Positions 33,747 through 43,540 are shown, numbered from the stretch's first letter. The stretch is DNA of 64,000 nucleotides from Chryseobacterium sp. MYb7 (GCF_002979455.1 NZ_PCOU01000028.1:1-64000); one strand, 5' to 3'. The notes: a model not told the origin generated them from the letters alone. Program-made: numbers and translations.

Positions 33747-34459
33747 TCCGCACCCGGGAAATCGTAAGTCTTCGTGTGATGGTCTGTTCCGTCAATGTTG
33801 ATGTTTAAAGCTAGATAAATAAAATGTAAATTTTTATTTCCTTTTGCTTCAAATTCGCGCTGCCAAAGATATCCGCTTACAATTCCGAAATAATCATCGA
33901 TCTGATAGCCGAAACCGCCATAAACTCTGTTTCTGGCAAAAGTAGGCTTCATCGGAGAGACAAAGAAAACTTCGTCATAAGCATTCGCAAAAACAGTTCC
34001 TTTTTTGATGGTTTTCGAATTTAAAGGAACACTTACGTTCAGACGGTATCTGTAACGCATTCTCTGGGAAGTCAGGTCTGTTTTAGGCTCATAGAACCAG
34101 CTCTTTTCAACACGGAAACGGTTCTCAAACTTTACAATGCCTTTCTTGATATCGATAACATCCTGCAGCCAAACCCTGAACTCTTCTCTGCTTAAGCTGT
34201 GATCTTTATAATTTACATATCTTCCAAGTCCCACAAAAGGCTTATGGTTTTTGGTAAGATTATACCCTAATCCCCCTTTTATCTCATAATAATCAGGGTA
34301 GGTATAATCTTCGTTACCACGCATCTGTCCTTCAGCATAAAAGAAAAATTTCGGATGAAACTTATAGGTCAGAGTCACTGCATTGAAGCTGGAAATATGT
34401 TCCTGTGCTTTAAAAAAAGAAATTCCAAGTAGTAAACCTAAGCCTATAAGACGTTTCAT
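33743..34459 (-). CDS. DUF2490 family outer-membrane protein
   Basis: The 238-residue protein has a Sec signal peptide (MKRLIGLGLLLGISFFKAQ) and a series of alternating amphipathic strands typical of an outer-membrane barrel (for example FFFYAEGQMRGN and MRYRYRLNVSVPL). It matches my recollection of the DUF2490 family, function unknown. The start at 34459 was chosen over an upstream reading because it begins the signal peptide. It follows the TonB receptor on the same strand after 71 bp and overlaps the convergent M48 gene end by 4 bp. Confidence 0.75.
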   Translation of the reverse strand: MKRLIGLGLLLGISFFKAQEHISSFNAVTLTYKFHPKFFFYAEGQMRGNEDYTYPDYYEIKGGLGYNLTKNHKPFVGLGRYVNYKDHSLSREEFRVWLQDVIDIKKGIVKFENRFRVEKSWFYEPKTDLTSQRMRYRYRLNVSVPLNSKTIKKGTVFANAYDEVFFVSPMKPTFARNRVYGGFGYQIDDYFGIVSGYLWQREFEAKGNKNLHFIYLALNINIDGTDHHTKTYDFPGAD

Positions 34460-34530
34460 AAAAAATTTTTGCAAATGTAGATTTTTTAACAATTTGTTAA
34501 TATTAACTTTTATTCATTTCGAATTAACAT

Positions 34531-36342
34531 TTACTTAATATTAATTGTGTAAGAAAACCCAATATGGAACCACCTTTGCGGCATTCCTACTCCAAATGCT
34601 TCCGTATATTTCGTATTGGTAATATTGTTAATCAGCACATACACAGAGTAGTCTTTTTTAGCAAAACTCAGCTTTTCGTCAAGCAGATTATAGCTTCCTA
34701 AATTTACTCTTTCATTATACCTGTAAACCAACTCATTCGTGAAGTTTTTCAGGAATTTTACTTCTAATTTAGAAACCAGCTGATGCTTCAGATTATCCAG
34801 TATATATCTTGAAACCAACCCATTTTTTTCTTCATATTTGCTGTTGATATACGTATATCCCACCGTATATTTCAACCAATCCATCGGTCTATGGCTCCAC
34901 TCTGCTTCGATTCCTTTGGTTTTGATATCTCCTACATTCTGAGCATACCAGACTTTATCACTCAGGTCTTTTTTAACCCAGTCAATAGAGTTGCTTGAAT
35001 TTCTTACAAACCCGCTAACTTTAGCCAAAATCTTATTATCCTGATATTGGTAGCCAATCTCTGATGACAAAGCATTTTCAGGTCGTAAATCAGGATTTCC
35101 CTGTTCTGTTTTACTTATATAATACAGATCCGTAAAGGTTGGAATACGGTGTACTTTTGCAATATTTCCATACACTTTATGATTAGGATTGAAGTTATAC
35201 CCCACATCCAGCCCAGGATAGAAAAAGTTTCCTTCTTTCGAATAGTTTGCCCATGAAATTCCCGGGCTGATGTTCAGTTTTTTATCCAGTAATGAAAAAT
35301 GATGTTCAAAGAAAACCTGTGATACAAAACGGTTTCTATCCCCCAGATTACTGCTTACTAAAAACTCTTTTCTCAATTCAACACCAATTCCGGTGGTTCC
35401 CAATCCCCATTGGTAGCTGGAATTCACTTCTCCCCCTACATTATTCCCGATGTGCATATTTCGGTAAAAATCCGGATTCCATCGATCATAAAGGTACATA
35501 TCCTGTCCCCTTCTCCAGTATACATTAGAATTAAGTTTCAGTTTTCCAAAAGTCTGCTGATGCGCCACACTTACAATAGAAGCCTGTGTTTCCTCATACT
35601 GTTTTGTGGCAGCACTGGAAGCATAAAAGCCGTTCGCTCCGAATTTCTTTTCAGAAAAACCGGCCTGTACTCTCACATCTCCATTTTTGATATTCAGCTT
35701 TCCCTGATAAAATACGTTTCTGATCTCATAATCCGTATTGAACATATACCCTTCTGAAGAAGCAGAGTTTGCCTGAAGAGAGTTTGTAAAATTCTCATTT
35801 CCAATCTGCGCATTGAAACCAAGACCATAAGTACTATAATCTCCTCCATCTGCACTGATCTTTACTCTTTTCCCAGGTGTAGCTTTGGTAATGATATTGA
35901 TAACCCCGGCATAAGCATTCTGCCCGAAACGTCTGGCAGCCGGCCCTTTTATGATTTCTATTTTTTCTACGTCATCCAGATCTACCGGAATATTCATATT
36001 ATTATGTCCGGTCTGGGAGTCATTCATTCTGATTCCGTTCAAAAGCAGAAGAACCTGCTCAAAAGAACTTCCACGGAAACTGATATCACTCTGTACCCCA
36101 TTAGCTCCTCTCCTTCTGATATCCATTCCTGGTACCTGCTGAAGAATTTCATCAATACTTTTAGCCGGAGAATTTACAATATCTTCTCGGGTAATGACAC
36201 TGATGTTCTGGTTGGCGCTTTTATATGGTGTGGAAATAAATTTTCCCTGAAATTCAACGCTTTCAATATCCGTTGTCTTTTCCTGTGCGTTTACCCAAAG
36301 TAAAGATCCCAGAAAAAAAGCACTTCCTATCTTTTTGATCAT
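34531..36342 (-). CDS. TonB-dependent receptor (CirA/BtuB-like)
   Basis: The 603-residue outer-membrane receptor has a signal peptide (MIKKIGSAFFLGSLLWVNAQ), a plug domain with IDEILQQVPGMDIRRRG and LLLNGIRMNDSQTGHNNMNIP, then a 22-strand-type barrel ending in a terminal aromatic strand (WFHIGFSYTINIK). The short length without a carboxypeptidase-like domain fits CirA/BtuB-type receptors for siderophores or cobalamin. The ATG at 36342 begins the signal peptide. A full promoter with a small palindrome over its -33 lies upstream, suggesting regulated expression. The ligand is not evident. Confidence 0.93.
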   Translation of the reverse strand: MIKKIGSAFFLGSLLWVNAQEKTTDIESVEFQGKFISTPYKSANQNISVITREDIVNSPAKSIDEILQQVPGMDIRRRGANGVQSDISFRGSSFEQVLLLLNGIRMNDSQTGHNNMNIPVDLDDVEKIEIIKGPAARRFGQNAYAGVINIITKATPGKRVKISADGGDYSTYGLGFNAQIGNENFTNSLQANSASSEGYMFNTDYEIRNVFYQGKLNIKNGDVRVQAGFSEKKFGANGFYASSAATKQYEETQASIVSVAHQQTFGKLKLNSNVYWRRGQDMYLYDRWNPDFYRNMHIGNNVGGEVNSSYQWGLGTTGIGVELRKEFLVSSNLGDRNRFVSQVFFEHHFSLLDKKLNISPGISWANYSKEGNFFYPGLDVGYNFNPNHKVYGNIAKVHRIPTFTDLYYISKTEQGNPDLRPENALSSEIGYQYQDNKILAKVSGFVRNSSNSIDWVKKDLSDKVWYAQNVGDIKTKGIEAEWSHRPMDWLKYTVGYTYINSKYEEKNGLVSRYILDNLKHQLVSKLEVKFLKNFTNELVYRYNERVNLGSYNLLDEKLSFAKKDYSVYVLINNITNTKYTEAFGVGMPQRWFHIGFSYTINIK

Positions 36343-36371
36343 AATCGTTTCCGTAGTTTTTTTAACAGGGT

Positions 36372-36402
36372 CAAAAGTAAGGGAGTTCATCAAGACAGAC
36401 AA
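36372..36402 (-). promoter_or_regulatory. Promoter of the TonB receptor gene with overlapping palindrome
   Basis: On the minus strand TTG (36402-36400), a 20-bp spacer and TACTTTTG (36379-36372) fit the -33/-7 consensus. GACAA-N7-TTGTC (36398-36414) overlaps the -33, a possible repressor site. Confidence 0.7.
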
Positions 36403-36769
36403 ATGATAGTTGTCATAAAAAAAGATGCAACATAATGCTGCATCTGTGTGAGGGAGTAATTCTATCTTTTTCTCATTAAATGTGTAACTAGATCTCTGAA
36501 TAATTTTCTCATTTCTATATTACATATTTACGAGTACAATTTTAAATAATTTTAAAACATAAAACAATACTTAAATAAAAAAACATAATGCATTTCGTAA
36601 ATTCATGTAAAATACTGTAAAACAAGCAATAAAACTACAATAAGTCCACAAAACATACTCATTCCTATCGTTTTCCAATGGAAATATTTTCACTTTCCCC
36701 GTCTTATTTAACGTTTACAATAATCAATTTTAACAATAAGATAAACATAAAATTTTCACTAAAAATTCG

Positions 36770-36777
36770 TAATTTTG
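36770..36777 (+). promoter_or_regulatory. Candidate -7 box of uvrA
   Basis: TAATTTTG matches TAnnTTTG about 157 bp before the chosen uvrA start. No TTG partner is seen; the long leader makes this tentative. Confidence 0.35.
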
Positions 36778-36934
36778 TGGGTCTTAATTTTACGATGAAA
36801 GTATTCTTTTTCAACGATAATTTTTGAGAAATATATTTAAAAGTTCAATTGATGACAGCCCCGGAATGTTCTGTGGCAAAACACCATTACTGACAGCCTG
36901 AATGCTGTACAGTCTTTTTATGAATAAACAAAAT

Positions 36935-39727
36935 ATGGCTAACACAACAGAAATAGATATAAAAAAACAGATTTTCGTTAAGAATGCACATCTTAACAAT
37001 CTGAAACATATAGACGTCCTGATTCCAAAGAACAAACTGATTGTTATTACAGGAGTTTCAGGAAGTGGTAAATCGTCTTTGGCTTTTGATACTATTTATG
37101 CAGAAGGACAGAGAAGATATGTTGAAAGCTTAAGTTCTTATGCCCGTCAATTCTTAGGAAAATTAGAAAAACCAAAAGTAGATGACATCAAAGGACTTGC
37201 GCCTTCTATTGCTATTCAGCAGAAAGTAATCTCTTCCAATCCACGTTCTACTGTGGGAACTTCTACAGAGATCTACGATTATATGAAACTTTTATTTGCG
37301 AGGATCGGGAAAACCTTTTCACCGGTTTCCGGAGAAGAAGTGAAAAAAGATTCGGTTTCTGATGTGGTTGACTTTATCAAAGCTTCTAAAAAAGATACTT
37401 CTTTTCTATTGACAGCTCCTTTGGAATATGATGCGGACAATTTTAAAGAAACCTTAAATATTTTAAAACTGGCAGGTTTCACAAGATTGGAAATTAATGG
37501 AAATCTGGCAGGAATTGAAGATCTGGAAAGCTTTGGTTTCACTCCTGAAAAAGGAATGGCAATTAATCTTGTCATTGACCGTTTCTCGTATGAAGAAGAC
37601 GAAAGCTTTTTACAAAGACTTGCGGATTCTATTCAAATGGCTTTCTATGAAGGACGCGGATATTGTTCATTAAAGAATACAGATACTGAAAAAGTAAAAG
37701 AATTTTCCAATAAATTTGAACTGGACGGAATGGAGTTCCTTGAACCCAACGTTCATTTTTTCAGCTTTAATAACCCATACGGAGCATGCCCGGCATGTGA
37801 AGGGTATGGAAAAGTAATCGGAATAGATGAAGATCTTGTTGTTCCTAACAAAACCCTATCTGTCTACGAAGATGCTATAGTTTGCTGGAGAGGAGAAACC
37901 ATGAGCGAATGGAAAAAAGACTTCATCAAAAAAGCAGGTGACTTCCCTATTCACAAACCTTATCACCAATTAACAAAAGAACAGAAAAATTTCCTTTGGA
38001 AAGGTGACGGAAAAGGCAATTTCCCATGCATCAATAATTTCTTCAAAATGCTTGAAGAAAACTTGTATAAAATTCAATATAGAGTAATGCTTTCGCGCTA
38101 CAGAGGAAAAACCCTCTGCCCTACGTGTGAAGGATTGAGACTTCGTGAAGAAACGAGCTGGGTAAAAGTAGACGGACATAATATTCAGTCTATGATTGAA
38201 CTTCCTTTGGATGAACTGGCTCCGGTAATCAGTGGATTAAAGCTTTCAGATCACGACAAAGAAGTAGCCAAAAGACTGACCTACGAAATCACAACCCGTC
38301 TGGAATTCTTATTAAAAGTAGGATTAGGATATTTAACATTAAACAGAACGTCCAATACCCTTTCAGGAGGAGAAAGTCAGAGAATTAATCTGGCAACCAG
38401 CCTGGGAAGTTCTTTGGTAGGTTCCATTTATATATTAGATGAACCTTCTATCGGGTTGCACTCCAAAGACACGGAAAACCTGATCGAAGTATTGAAAAAC
38501 CTTCGCGACCTTGGAAATACCGTAATTGTGGTAGAACATGATGAAGATGTGATGAGAGCTGCTGACTATATTATTGATATTGGTCCGGAAGCAGGTTATC
38601 TTGGTGGCGAGCTTGTATTTGCAGGAGATTATAAGGATTTGAAAAAAGCCAACACCCTTACTTCAGAATATCTTACCGGAAGACTTCAGATAGAAGTTCC
38701 GAAGAAAAGAAGAAAAGCAAAAGAATGGATTCACATAAAAGGAGCACGTCAGAATAATCTTAAAAATATAGATGTAGATGTTCCTTTAGAAAGTCTGGTA
38801 GTCATTTCAGGAGTTTCAGGAAGTGGAAAATCTACTCTGATGAAAGAAATTCTTACCAATGATATCCAGATTCAGCTTGGAATGGGCGGTAAAAAAGGAG
38901 ACTATGATTCTGTAGAATTCCCGAAAAAACTGATCAAAAATATTGAATTGATTGATCAGAATCCAATTGGAAAATCATCTCGTTCAAACCCTGTAACGTA
39001 TTTAAAAGCTTACGATGATATCCGTGATCTTTTTGCCAAGCAGAAAGTCGCCAAAATGATGGGTTATAAGCCTAAACATTTCTCTTTCAACGTAGATGGC
39101 GGAAGATGTGATGAATGTAAAGGAGAAGGAGTGATCAATGTGTCCATGCAGTTTATGGCAGACATTGAACTTGAATGTGAAGTGTGCAAAGGAACACGAT
39201 TCAAAAATGAAATCCTTGAAGTAAGATTTGATGAGAAAAACATCTCTGATATTCTTCATATGACGGTAGATGAAGCATTGGAGTTCTTTAAAGATAATAA
39301 TGAAGACAAAATTGTAACGAAACTGAGACCTTTGCAGGAAGTAGGTTTAGGTTATCTACAGCTGGGACAAAGCTCTTCTACCCTTTCCGGTGGTGAGGCA
39401 CAGCGTGTGAAACTGGCTTCATTCCTTGTAAAAGGAGTAACAACGGATAAAACATTATTCATCTTTGACGAACCTTCCACAGGACTTCACTTCCATGATA
39501 TTCAAAAATTATTGAAATCATTACAGGCGCTGATCGAACTAGGACATTCCGTGATTGTTATTGAGCATCAGCCTGATATCATCAAATGCGCTGATCATAT
39601 TATTGATATAGGTCCGGAAGCCGGAAAACACGGTGGAGAAGTCGTATTTACAGGAACACCTGAAGATCTGACAAAAAATAAAAAGTCTCACACCGCAAAA
39701 TATATCAAAGAAAAACTGGAACAATAA
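36935..39727 (+). CDS. uvrA: UvrABC system protein A
   Basis: The roughly 930-residue ATPase detects bulky DNA lesions as a UvrA2 dimer and loads UvrB for nucleotide excision repair. It has two ABC modules, each with Walker A (GVSGSGKSSLA and GVSGSGKSTLM), signatures NTLSGGESQRINLATSLG and STLSGGEAQRVKLASFL, and Walker B IYILDEPSIGLH and LFIFDEPSTGLH. Zinc-binding pairs CPACEGYG, CPTCEGLR, CDECKGEG and CEVCKGTR are present. The start MANTTEID (36935) is preferred; two upstream in-frame Mets exist (36902, 36920). It is a single-gene unit with a strong terminator. Confidence 0.96.
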   Translation: MANTTEIDIKKQIFVKNAHLNNLKHIDVLIPKNKLIVITGVSGSGKSSLAFDTIYAEGQRRYVESLSSYARQFLGKLEKPKVDDIKGLAPSIAIQQKVISSNPRSTVGTSTEIYDYMKLLFARIGKTFSPVSGEEVKKDSVSDVVDFIKASKKDTSFLLTAPLEYDADNFKETLNILKLAGFTRLEINGNLAGIEDLESFGFTPEKGMAINLVIDRFSYEEDESFLQRLADSIQMAFYEGRGYCSLKNTDTEKVKEFSNKFELDGMEFLEPNVHFFSFNNPYGACPACEGYGKVIGIDEDLVVPNKTLSVYEDAIVCWRGETMSEWKKDFIKKAGDFPIHKPYHQLTKEQKNFLWKGDGKGNFPCINNFFKMLEENLYKIQYRVMLSRYRGKTLCPTCEGLRLREETSWVKVDGHNIQSMIELPLDELAPVISGLKLSDHDKEVAKRLTYEITTRLEFLLKVGLGYLTLNRTSNTLSGGESQRINLATSLGSSLVGSIYILDEPSIGLHSKDTENLIEVLKNLRDLGNTVIVVEHDEDVMRAADYIIDIGPEAGYLGGELVFAGDYKDLKKANTLTSEYLTGRLQIEVPKKRRKAKEWIHIKGARQNNLKNIDVDVPLESLVVISGVSGSGKSTLMKEILTNDIQIQLGMGGKKGDYDSVEFPKKLIKNIELIDQNPIGKSSRSNPVTYLKAYDDIRDLFAKQKVAKMMGYKPKHFSFNVDGGRCDECKGEGVINVSMQFMADIELECEVCKGTRFKNEILEVRFDEKNISDILHMTVDEALEFFKDNNEDKIVTKLRPLQEVGLGYLQLGQSSSTLSGGEAQRVKLASFLVKGVTTDKTLFIFDEPSTGLHFHDIQKLLKSLQALIELGHSVIVIEHQPDIIKCADHIIDIGPEAGKHGGEVVFTGTPEDLTKNKKSHTAKYIKEKLEQ

Positions 39728-39731
39728 ATAC

Positions 39732-39763
39732 AATCGGCTGTTATAAAAACAGCCGATTTTTTA
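39732..39763 (+). terminator. Terminator of uvrA
   Basis: AATCGGCTGT and ACAGCCGATT pair around TATAAAA, followed by T residues. Confidence 0.9.
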
Positions 39764-39807
39764 TTGAGATTTTCTATCTTTATTAACCCATTATAAAAAT
39801 TATTTTT

Positions 39808-40575
39808 ATGCCCTGGAATCCTGAATTATACGATCAGTACAAAGATGTACGTTACAAACCCTTTTACGATTTAACAGCATTAATCAAGCCTGAAAACAAC
39901 ATAAAAGCCATTGATTTAGGCTGTGGAACCGGAGAACAAACCTCCATTCTGACAGAAAAACTGACAGGTTCCACATTCTTAGGAATAGATTCATCGGCGG
40001 AAATGCTTGAAAAATCTAAAAAGTTTGAAAATGATAATCTTCATTTTAAGCTTCAGACCATTGAAGAAACAGCACAGTATGATCAGAAATGGGATCTTGT
40101 CTTCAGCAATGCTGCTTTACAGTGGGCTGATGATCACGAAACACTATTTCCTAAAATCATTGGATTGCTATCTTCCGGAGGTCAGTTAGCTATTCAGATG
40201 CCCGTTCAGAAAGAAAATATCCTGAACCAGATTCTATCGGAAATGGCAGATGAAGAGCCTTATGCATCACAGTTAAATCACTTCAACCGTGATTCACCAG
40301 TACTTTCTATGGATGAGTATGCACAGATATTATTTGATAATGGAATTCAGGATATTGAAATATTTCAAAAAGTTTATCCTATCATTGCAGATGATCATGA
40401 AGCATTATATACTTTTATTTCAGGAACAGCATTATTGCCTTATCTGGAACGTCTGGAAGGAGAACAGAAAGAACATTTCATCTCTGAATTTAAATCACGT
40501 ATTGCAAAAAGGTTTACAAAATATCCGGCCATCTATGCATTCAAGCGTATTCTGATGTATGGACGTAAAAAATAA
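39808..40575 (+). CDS. tam: Trans-aconitate 2-methyltransferase-like SAM methyltransferase
   Basis: The 255-residue class I methyltransferase begins MPWNPELYDQYKDVRYKPFYDL, close to the Tam opening, and has SAM-binding motif I IDLGCGTGEQT (residues 35-45), acidic residue IDSS, and SNAALQWADDHE, which is also typical of Tam. Tam methylates trans-aconitate, an inhibitor of aconitase, and so detoxifies a side product of the TCA cycle. Other small substrates cannot be excluded. It is an isolated gene between uvrA and a convergent reductase. Confidence 0.82.
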   Translation: MPWNPELYDQYKDVRYKPFYDLTALIKPENNIKAIDLGCGTGEQTSILTEKLTGSTFLGIDSSAEMLEKSKKFENDNLHFKLQTIEETAQYDQKWDLVFSNAALQWADDHETLFPKIIGLLSSGGQLAIQMPVQKENILNQILSEMADEEPYASQLNHFNRDSPVLSMDEYAQILFDNGIQDIEIFQKVYPIIADDHEALYTFISGTALLPYLERLEGEQKEHFISEFKSRIAKRFTKYPAIYAFKRILMYGRKK

Positions 40576-40601
40576 AAGATGTTTATACTGAAGCTAAAAG
40601 G

Positions 40602-40643
40602 AGCTGCCACAAAAGCCAAATAATTTGGCTTTTGTGGCAGCTT
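40602..40643. terminator. Long perfect hairpin between convergent genes
   Basis: AGCTGCCACAAAAGCCAAA (40602-40620) and its exact complement (40624-40642) surround a TAA loop. T-rich tracts follow on either side but are not pure T runs. It probably terminates both tam (+) and the NAD(P)-binding protein gene (-). Confidence 0.8.
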
Positions 40644-40648
40644 ATTCC

Positions 40649-41290
40649 TTACTCTTTCACATTATACAAAAACGGACTTTTCCTGATATACTCGGAATCC
40701 TCAATCTGAGAAGCTAAAAATTCCGCCAGATCTACAGCACTGATCCCTTCACCTTTGCAGTCTTGAAGATTGGTTTCTATTGGAAAATTTTCTTCTGTAA
40801 GATGAATCAGTGGTAATCTTACCAACGTCCAGTCGAGATTGCTTTCCAAAAGAAATCCATACTCTTTTTGCTTTTCAGCTGTTGTCTCAGGATAATTCTG
40901 GTACATCCAGTCTGTAGCCATTTTCACCCTTTCATTTTTATGATCGGATGCTGTATTTACACTTAAGCCGGTGGTTACAATATAACGCCTGATCCCATGA
41001 TGATTCATTGCAGAGATGATATTTTTTGCAGCATCGCTGAATATAGACTTCTCTCCTTTGGGTTGTCCTAAAGTACTTATGACAAGATTAGTTCCTTCAA
41101 TCAGTTTATCAATCGTTGTTTCGTCCCTTGCATCTCCTTTTACCACTTCAATTAATGGATGTTGAAGGGTAAAATTTTCAGGATGTCTTAGCAAAAGTTT
41201 AAGTTGATATCCCTTTTCAAGAAGGTTTTGCACCAAATATTGTCCGGATTTTCCGGTTCCGCCTATGATAGCTATTTTATAAGTTTTCAT
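40649..41290 (-). CDS. NAD(P)-binding (NmrA/SDR-like) protein
   Basis: The 213-residue protein has a Rossmann fold with dinucleotide motif IGGTGKSGQYLV (residues 9-20) and the atypical short-chain dehydrogenase features VKGDARD and TTGLSV, but the usual YxxxK catalytic pair is not clear. Such NmrA-like proteins can be reductases or redox sensors that bind NAD(P) without catalysis. The start ATG at 41290 precedes the Rossmann strand directly. It faces the epoxide hydrolase across a 345-bp region. Confidence 0.82.
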   Translation of the reverse strand: MKTYKIAIIGGTGKSGQYLVQNLLEKGYQLKLLLRHPENFTLQHPLIEVVKGDARDETTIDKLIEGTNLVISTLGQPKGEKSIFSDAAKNIISAMNHHGIRRYIVTTGLSVNTASDHKNERVKMATDWMYQNYPETTAEKQKEYGFLLESNLDWTLVRLPLIHLTEENFPIETNLQDCKGEGISAVDLAEFLASQIEDSEYIRKSPFLYNVKE

Positions 41291-41635
41291 AATGATTTTT
41301 TTTAATATTAAATATCAATAATCAGCAGCAAATTGACTGCTAATGACCGTTGATACTGCAAATGACACATTGTCTTTGCTTTTAAATATGATATAATAGA
41401 ATTGCTGGTTCAGAAAAATGAACCTAAGATGTCAGGGCTAAAAGTAACACCTGACTCATTGTAATATGTATTACGAGATTTTAATGAATTAAAGTTACCA
41501 ATTTTCCATCATTAAAAAATCAAAAAATTTATGATTTTGACAACATGTATTAAAAGAGAAAGTTTTTAACTTTGATAACCATCTTACAATCAATATTTTC
41601 CACAAACAATACTTACACCAATAAAATATAATAAT
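41291..41635. other. Divergent promoter region between NAD(P)-binding protein and epoxide hydrolase
   Basis: These 345 AT-rich bases have no convincing gene. A plus-strand TAACTTTG box is at 41567-41574; no exact minus-strand -7 box was seen. Confidence 0.4.
41567..41574 (+). promoter_or_regulatory. Candidate -7 box of the epoxide hydrolase gene
   Basis: TAACTTTG matches TAnnTTTG and is about 60 bp before the ATG at 41636. A TTG at 41537 is too far upstream (27 bp), so only the -7 is supported. Confidence 0.4.
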
Positions 41636-42745
41636 ATGGAACCATTTACAGTAAACATTCCCGAATCGGTTATCACTGATCTGAAAAACCGCCTCCAAAA
41701 TGCCCGCTGGCCGGGAGAACCTGACGGCTCTGGCTGGAACTACGGTACCAGCGAGGCTTATCTGAAAGAACTTGTCCACTACTGGATCAACAATTATGAC
41801 TGGAGAATCCATGAACAGCAATTGAATCAACATCCTCAATATATCGCCCTGATAGACGGAATTTTGATTCATTTTCAATACATAAGGGGAAAAGGCTCCA
41901 ATCCAAAACCATTGATCCTTACTCATGGCTGGCCGGACAGCTATTACCGCTTTCATAAAATTATTCCATTGCTTACGGAAGGTGAACAGAGTTTTGATCT
42001 GGTTATTCCTTCCATTCCGGGATTTGGCTTTTCTGATAAAACAGCAGTCAGCAGCGAAAAAGTCGCTGATATTTGGAAAAAACTGATGACTGAAGTTCTT
42101 GGCTATGAAAAATTCTGTGCTGCAGGCGGAGATATCGACATGGGCGTAGTAAAAGCACTGACTTCAAAATATCCTGAAGTACTGGAAGCCGTTCACCTTA
42201 CCGATGTAGGGTATCCTACCGGTCAGGAAGATTTCACAACAATGAGTGAAGAGGAACAGTCTTTCGCACAATTTGTTCAGCAATGGTGGTACAGTGAAGG
42301 AGCTTACGCCATGGTACAGTCTACCAAACCGCAATCCTTGGCTTATGGTCTTAACGACTCTCCTATCGGACTTGCAGGCTGGATCATAAGCTTTACCAAT
42401 GCAGGAGCTCCTCCGGAACTGATTGAAACTGCATTTGGCGGAAGAGATGAAATGCTTACCAATATTATGATCTACTGGGTCACTCAAACCATAGGTTCTT
42501 CAGCCAGAATGTACAAAGAAGACGCAGCTGCTTTATGGAGTGGCACGCAGGTTCATCAAAAAAGCAATGTCCCTGCCGGAGTACTTGTATTTCCCCGTGA
42601 AGCTCAGTTTCCAAAAGAATGGGCCGAACGTTTTGTGAATGTGACGAGTTTTAAAAAAATGAATGAGGGCGGTCACTTTGCCGCATTGGAATTACCTCAT
42701 ATATTTGCAGATGAACTAAGATCATTCTTTTATTCTGCACAATAA
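41636..42745 (+). CDS. Epoxide hydrolase (EHN-type alpha/beta hydrolase)
   Basis: The 369-residue protein has the EHN N-terminal region (FTVNIPESVITDLKNRLQNARWP) typical of the microsomal-type epoxide hydrolases, then an alpha/beta-hydrolase core. HGWPDSY forms the oxyanion hole, the nucleophile is probably Asp166 in AGGDIDMG (the usual GGDWG with Trp replaced by Ile), and His347 in GGHFAALE completes the triad. It opens epoxides to diols. A second hydrolase follows after 8 bp on the same strand, likely in one operon. Confidence 0.88.
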   Translation: MEPFTVNIPESVITDLKNRLQNARWPGEPDGSGWNYGTSEAYLKELVHYWINNYDWRIHEQQLNQHPQYIALIDGILIHFQYIRGKGSNPKPLILTHGWPDSYYRFHKIIPLLTEGEQSFDLVIPSIPGFGFSDKTAVSSEKVADIWKKLMTEVLGYEKFCAAGGDIDMGVVKALTSKYPEVLEAVHLTDVGYPTGQEDFTTMSEEEQSFAQFVQQWWYSEGAYAMVQSTKPQSLAYGLNDSPIGLAGWIISFTNAGAPPELIETAFGGRDEMLTNIMIYWVTQTIGSSARMYKEDAAALWSGTQVHQKSNVPAGVLVFPREAQFPKEWAERFVNVTSFKKMNEGGHFAALELPHIFADELRSFFYSAQ

Positions 42746-42753
42746 AATAATTC

Positions 42754-43524
42754 ATGAAGTACAATCTATCCGCTCTTATTCCATTTTCTCTTTTGATGAT
42801 GAACTGTTCTATACAAAAGAAAAATACTGAAAGTAATGATTATGAAGTAAAAATGGACACTTTAACCCTATTTGATTCAAGCAGAAACCGTAAGATTCCT
42901 GTTGCTTTTTATTATCCTAAAACAGATAAAAAGATTTCTAATCAGGAAGTCATTATCTTTAATCATGGGTATGGATTTAATAAAGGCGGAGATTATTTTG
43001 TATATTCTTATTTGACAGAAAAACTGGCTTCAAAAGGTTATTTTACAGTAAGCATTCAACATGAGCTTACAACAGACAGTCCTTTACCAACAGAAGGAAA
43101 TTTACAGATCGTAAGAAGACCTTTCTGGCAAAATGGTTCAGATCATATTCTGTTTGTATTGAATGAGCTTAAAAAGACAAAACCAGAACTCGATTACAAA
43201 CATCTGACACTTATAGGACACTCTAATGGAGGTGATATGGCAGCATTATTCGTCAACCAGCATCCTAATCTCGTCTATAAACTGATCACTATGGATAACC
43301 GGAGAATGTTTCTGCCGAGAACATCCGTTCCTAAAGTGTATACTTTACGCTCCAATGATTATCCGGCTGATGAAGGAGTATTACCCAATGAAGAAGAACA
43401 GAGAAAGTATCAGATGACGGTACAGCCTACTCTAATTAATCATGGACACATGGACAATAAGGGAACTGATGAAGAGAAAAAAACCTTGACTAATTTTGTT
43501 TTAAAATACCTTTCTGAACAGTAA
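42754..43524 (+). CDS. Alpha/beta-hydrolase lipoprotein
   Basis: The 256-residue protein has a lipoprotein signal (LMMNC, lipidated Cys18) and an alpha/beta-hydrolase core with nucleophile elbow LIGHSNGGD (Ser157) and a likely catalytic histidine in INHGHMDN. The early FNHGYGFN corresponds to the oxyanion region. The substrate class cannot be read; similar chlorophyllase/dienelactone-like lipoproteins act on short esters. It starts 8 bp after the epoxide hydrolase. Confidence 0.85.
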   Translation: MKYNLSALIPFSLLMMNCSIQKKNTESNDYEVKMDTLTLFDSSRNRKIPVAFYYPKTDKKISNQEVIIFNHGYGFNKGGDYFVYSYLTEKLASKGYFTVSIQHELTTDSPLPTEGNLQIVRRPFWQNGSDHILFVLNELKKTKPELDYKHLTLIGHSNGGDMAALFVNQHPNLVYKLITMDNRRMFLPRTSVPKVYTLRSNDYPADEGVLPNEEEQRKYQMTVQPTLINHGHMDNKGTDEEKKTLTNFVLKYLSEQ

Positions 43525-43540
43525 TCTCAGATAAGCCTTC

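Larger units (their letters stand above)
36343..36934. other. Divergent intergenic region between TonB receptor and uvrA
   Basis: This AT-rich stretch of about 590 bp has no credible gene. It holds the TonB receptor promoter on the minus strand (36372-36402), a GATGCA/TGCATC hairpin near 36428-36448, and a uvrA -7 candidate at 36770-36777. I saw no cobalamin riboswitch-like box. Confidence 0.45.

Noticed and set aside
36343..36934. Cobalamin riboswitch in front of the BtuB-like receptor
   Set aside because: No conserved B12-box-like sequence or matching stem set was recognised. The only structure seen is a short GATGCA hairpin.
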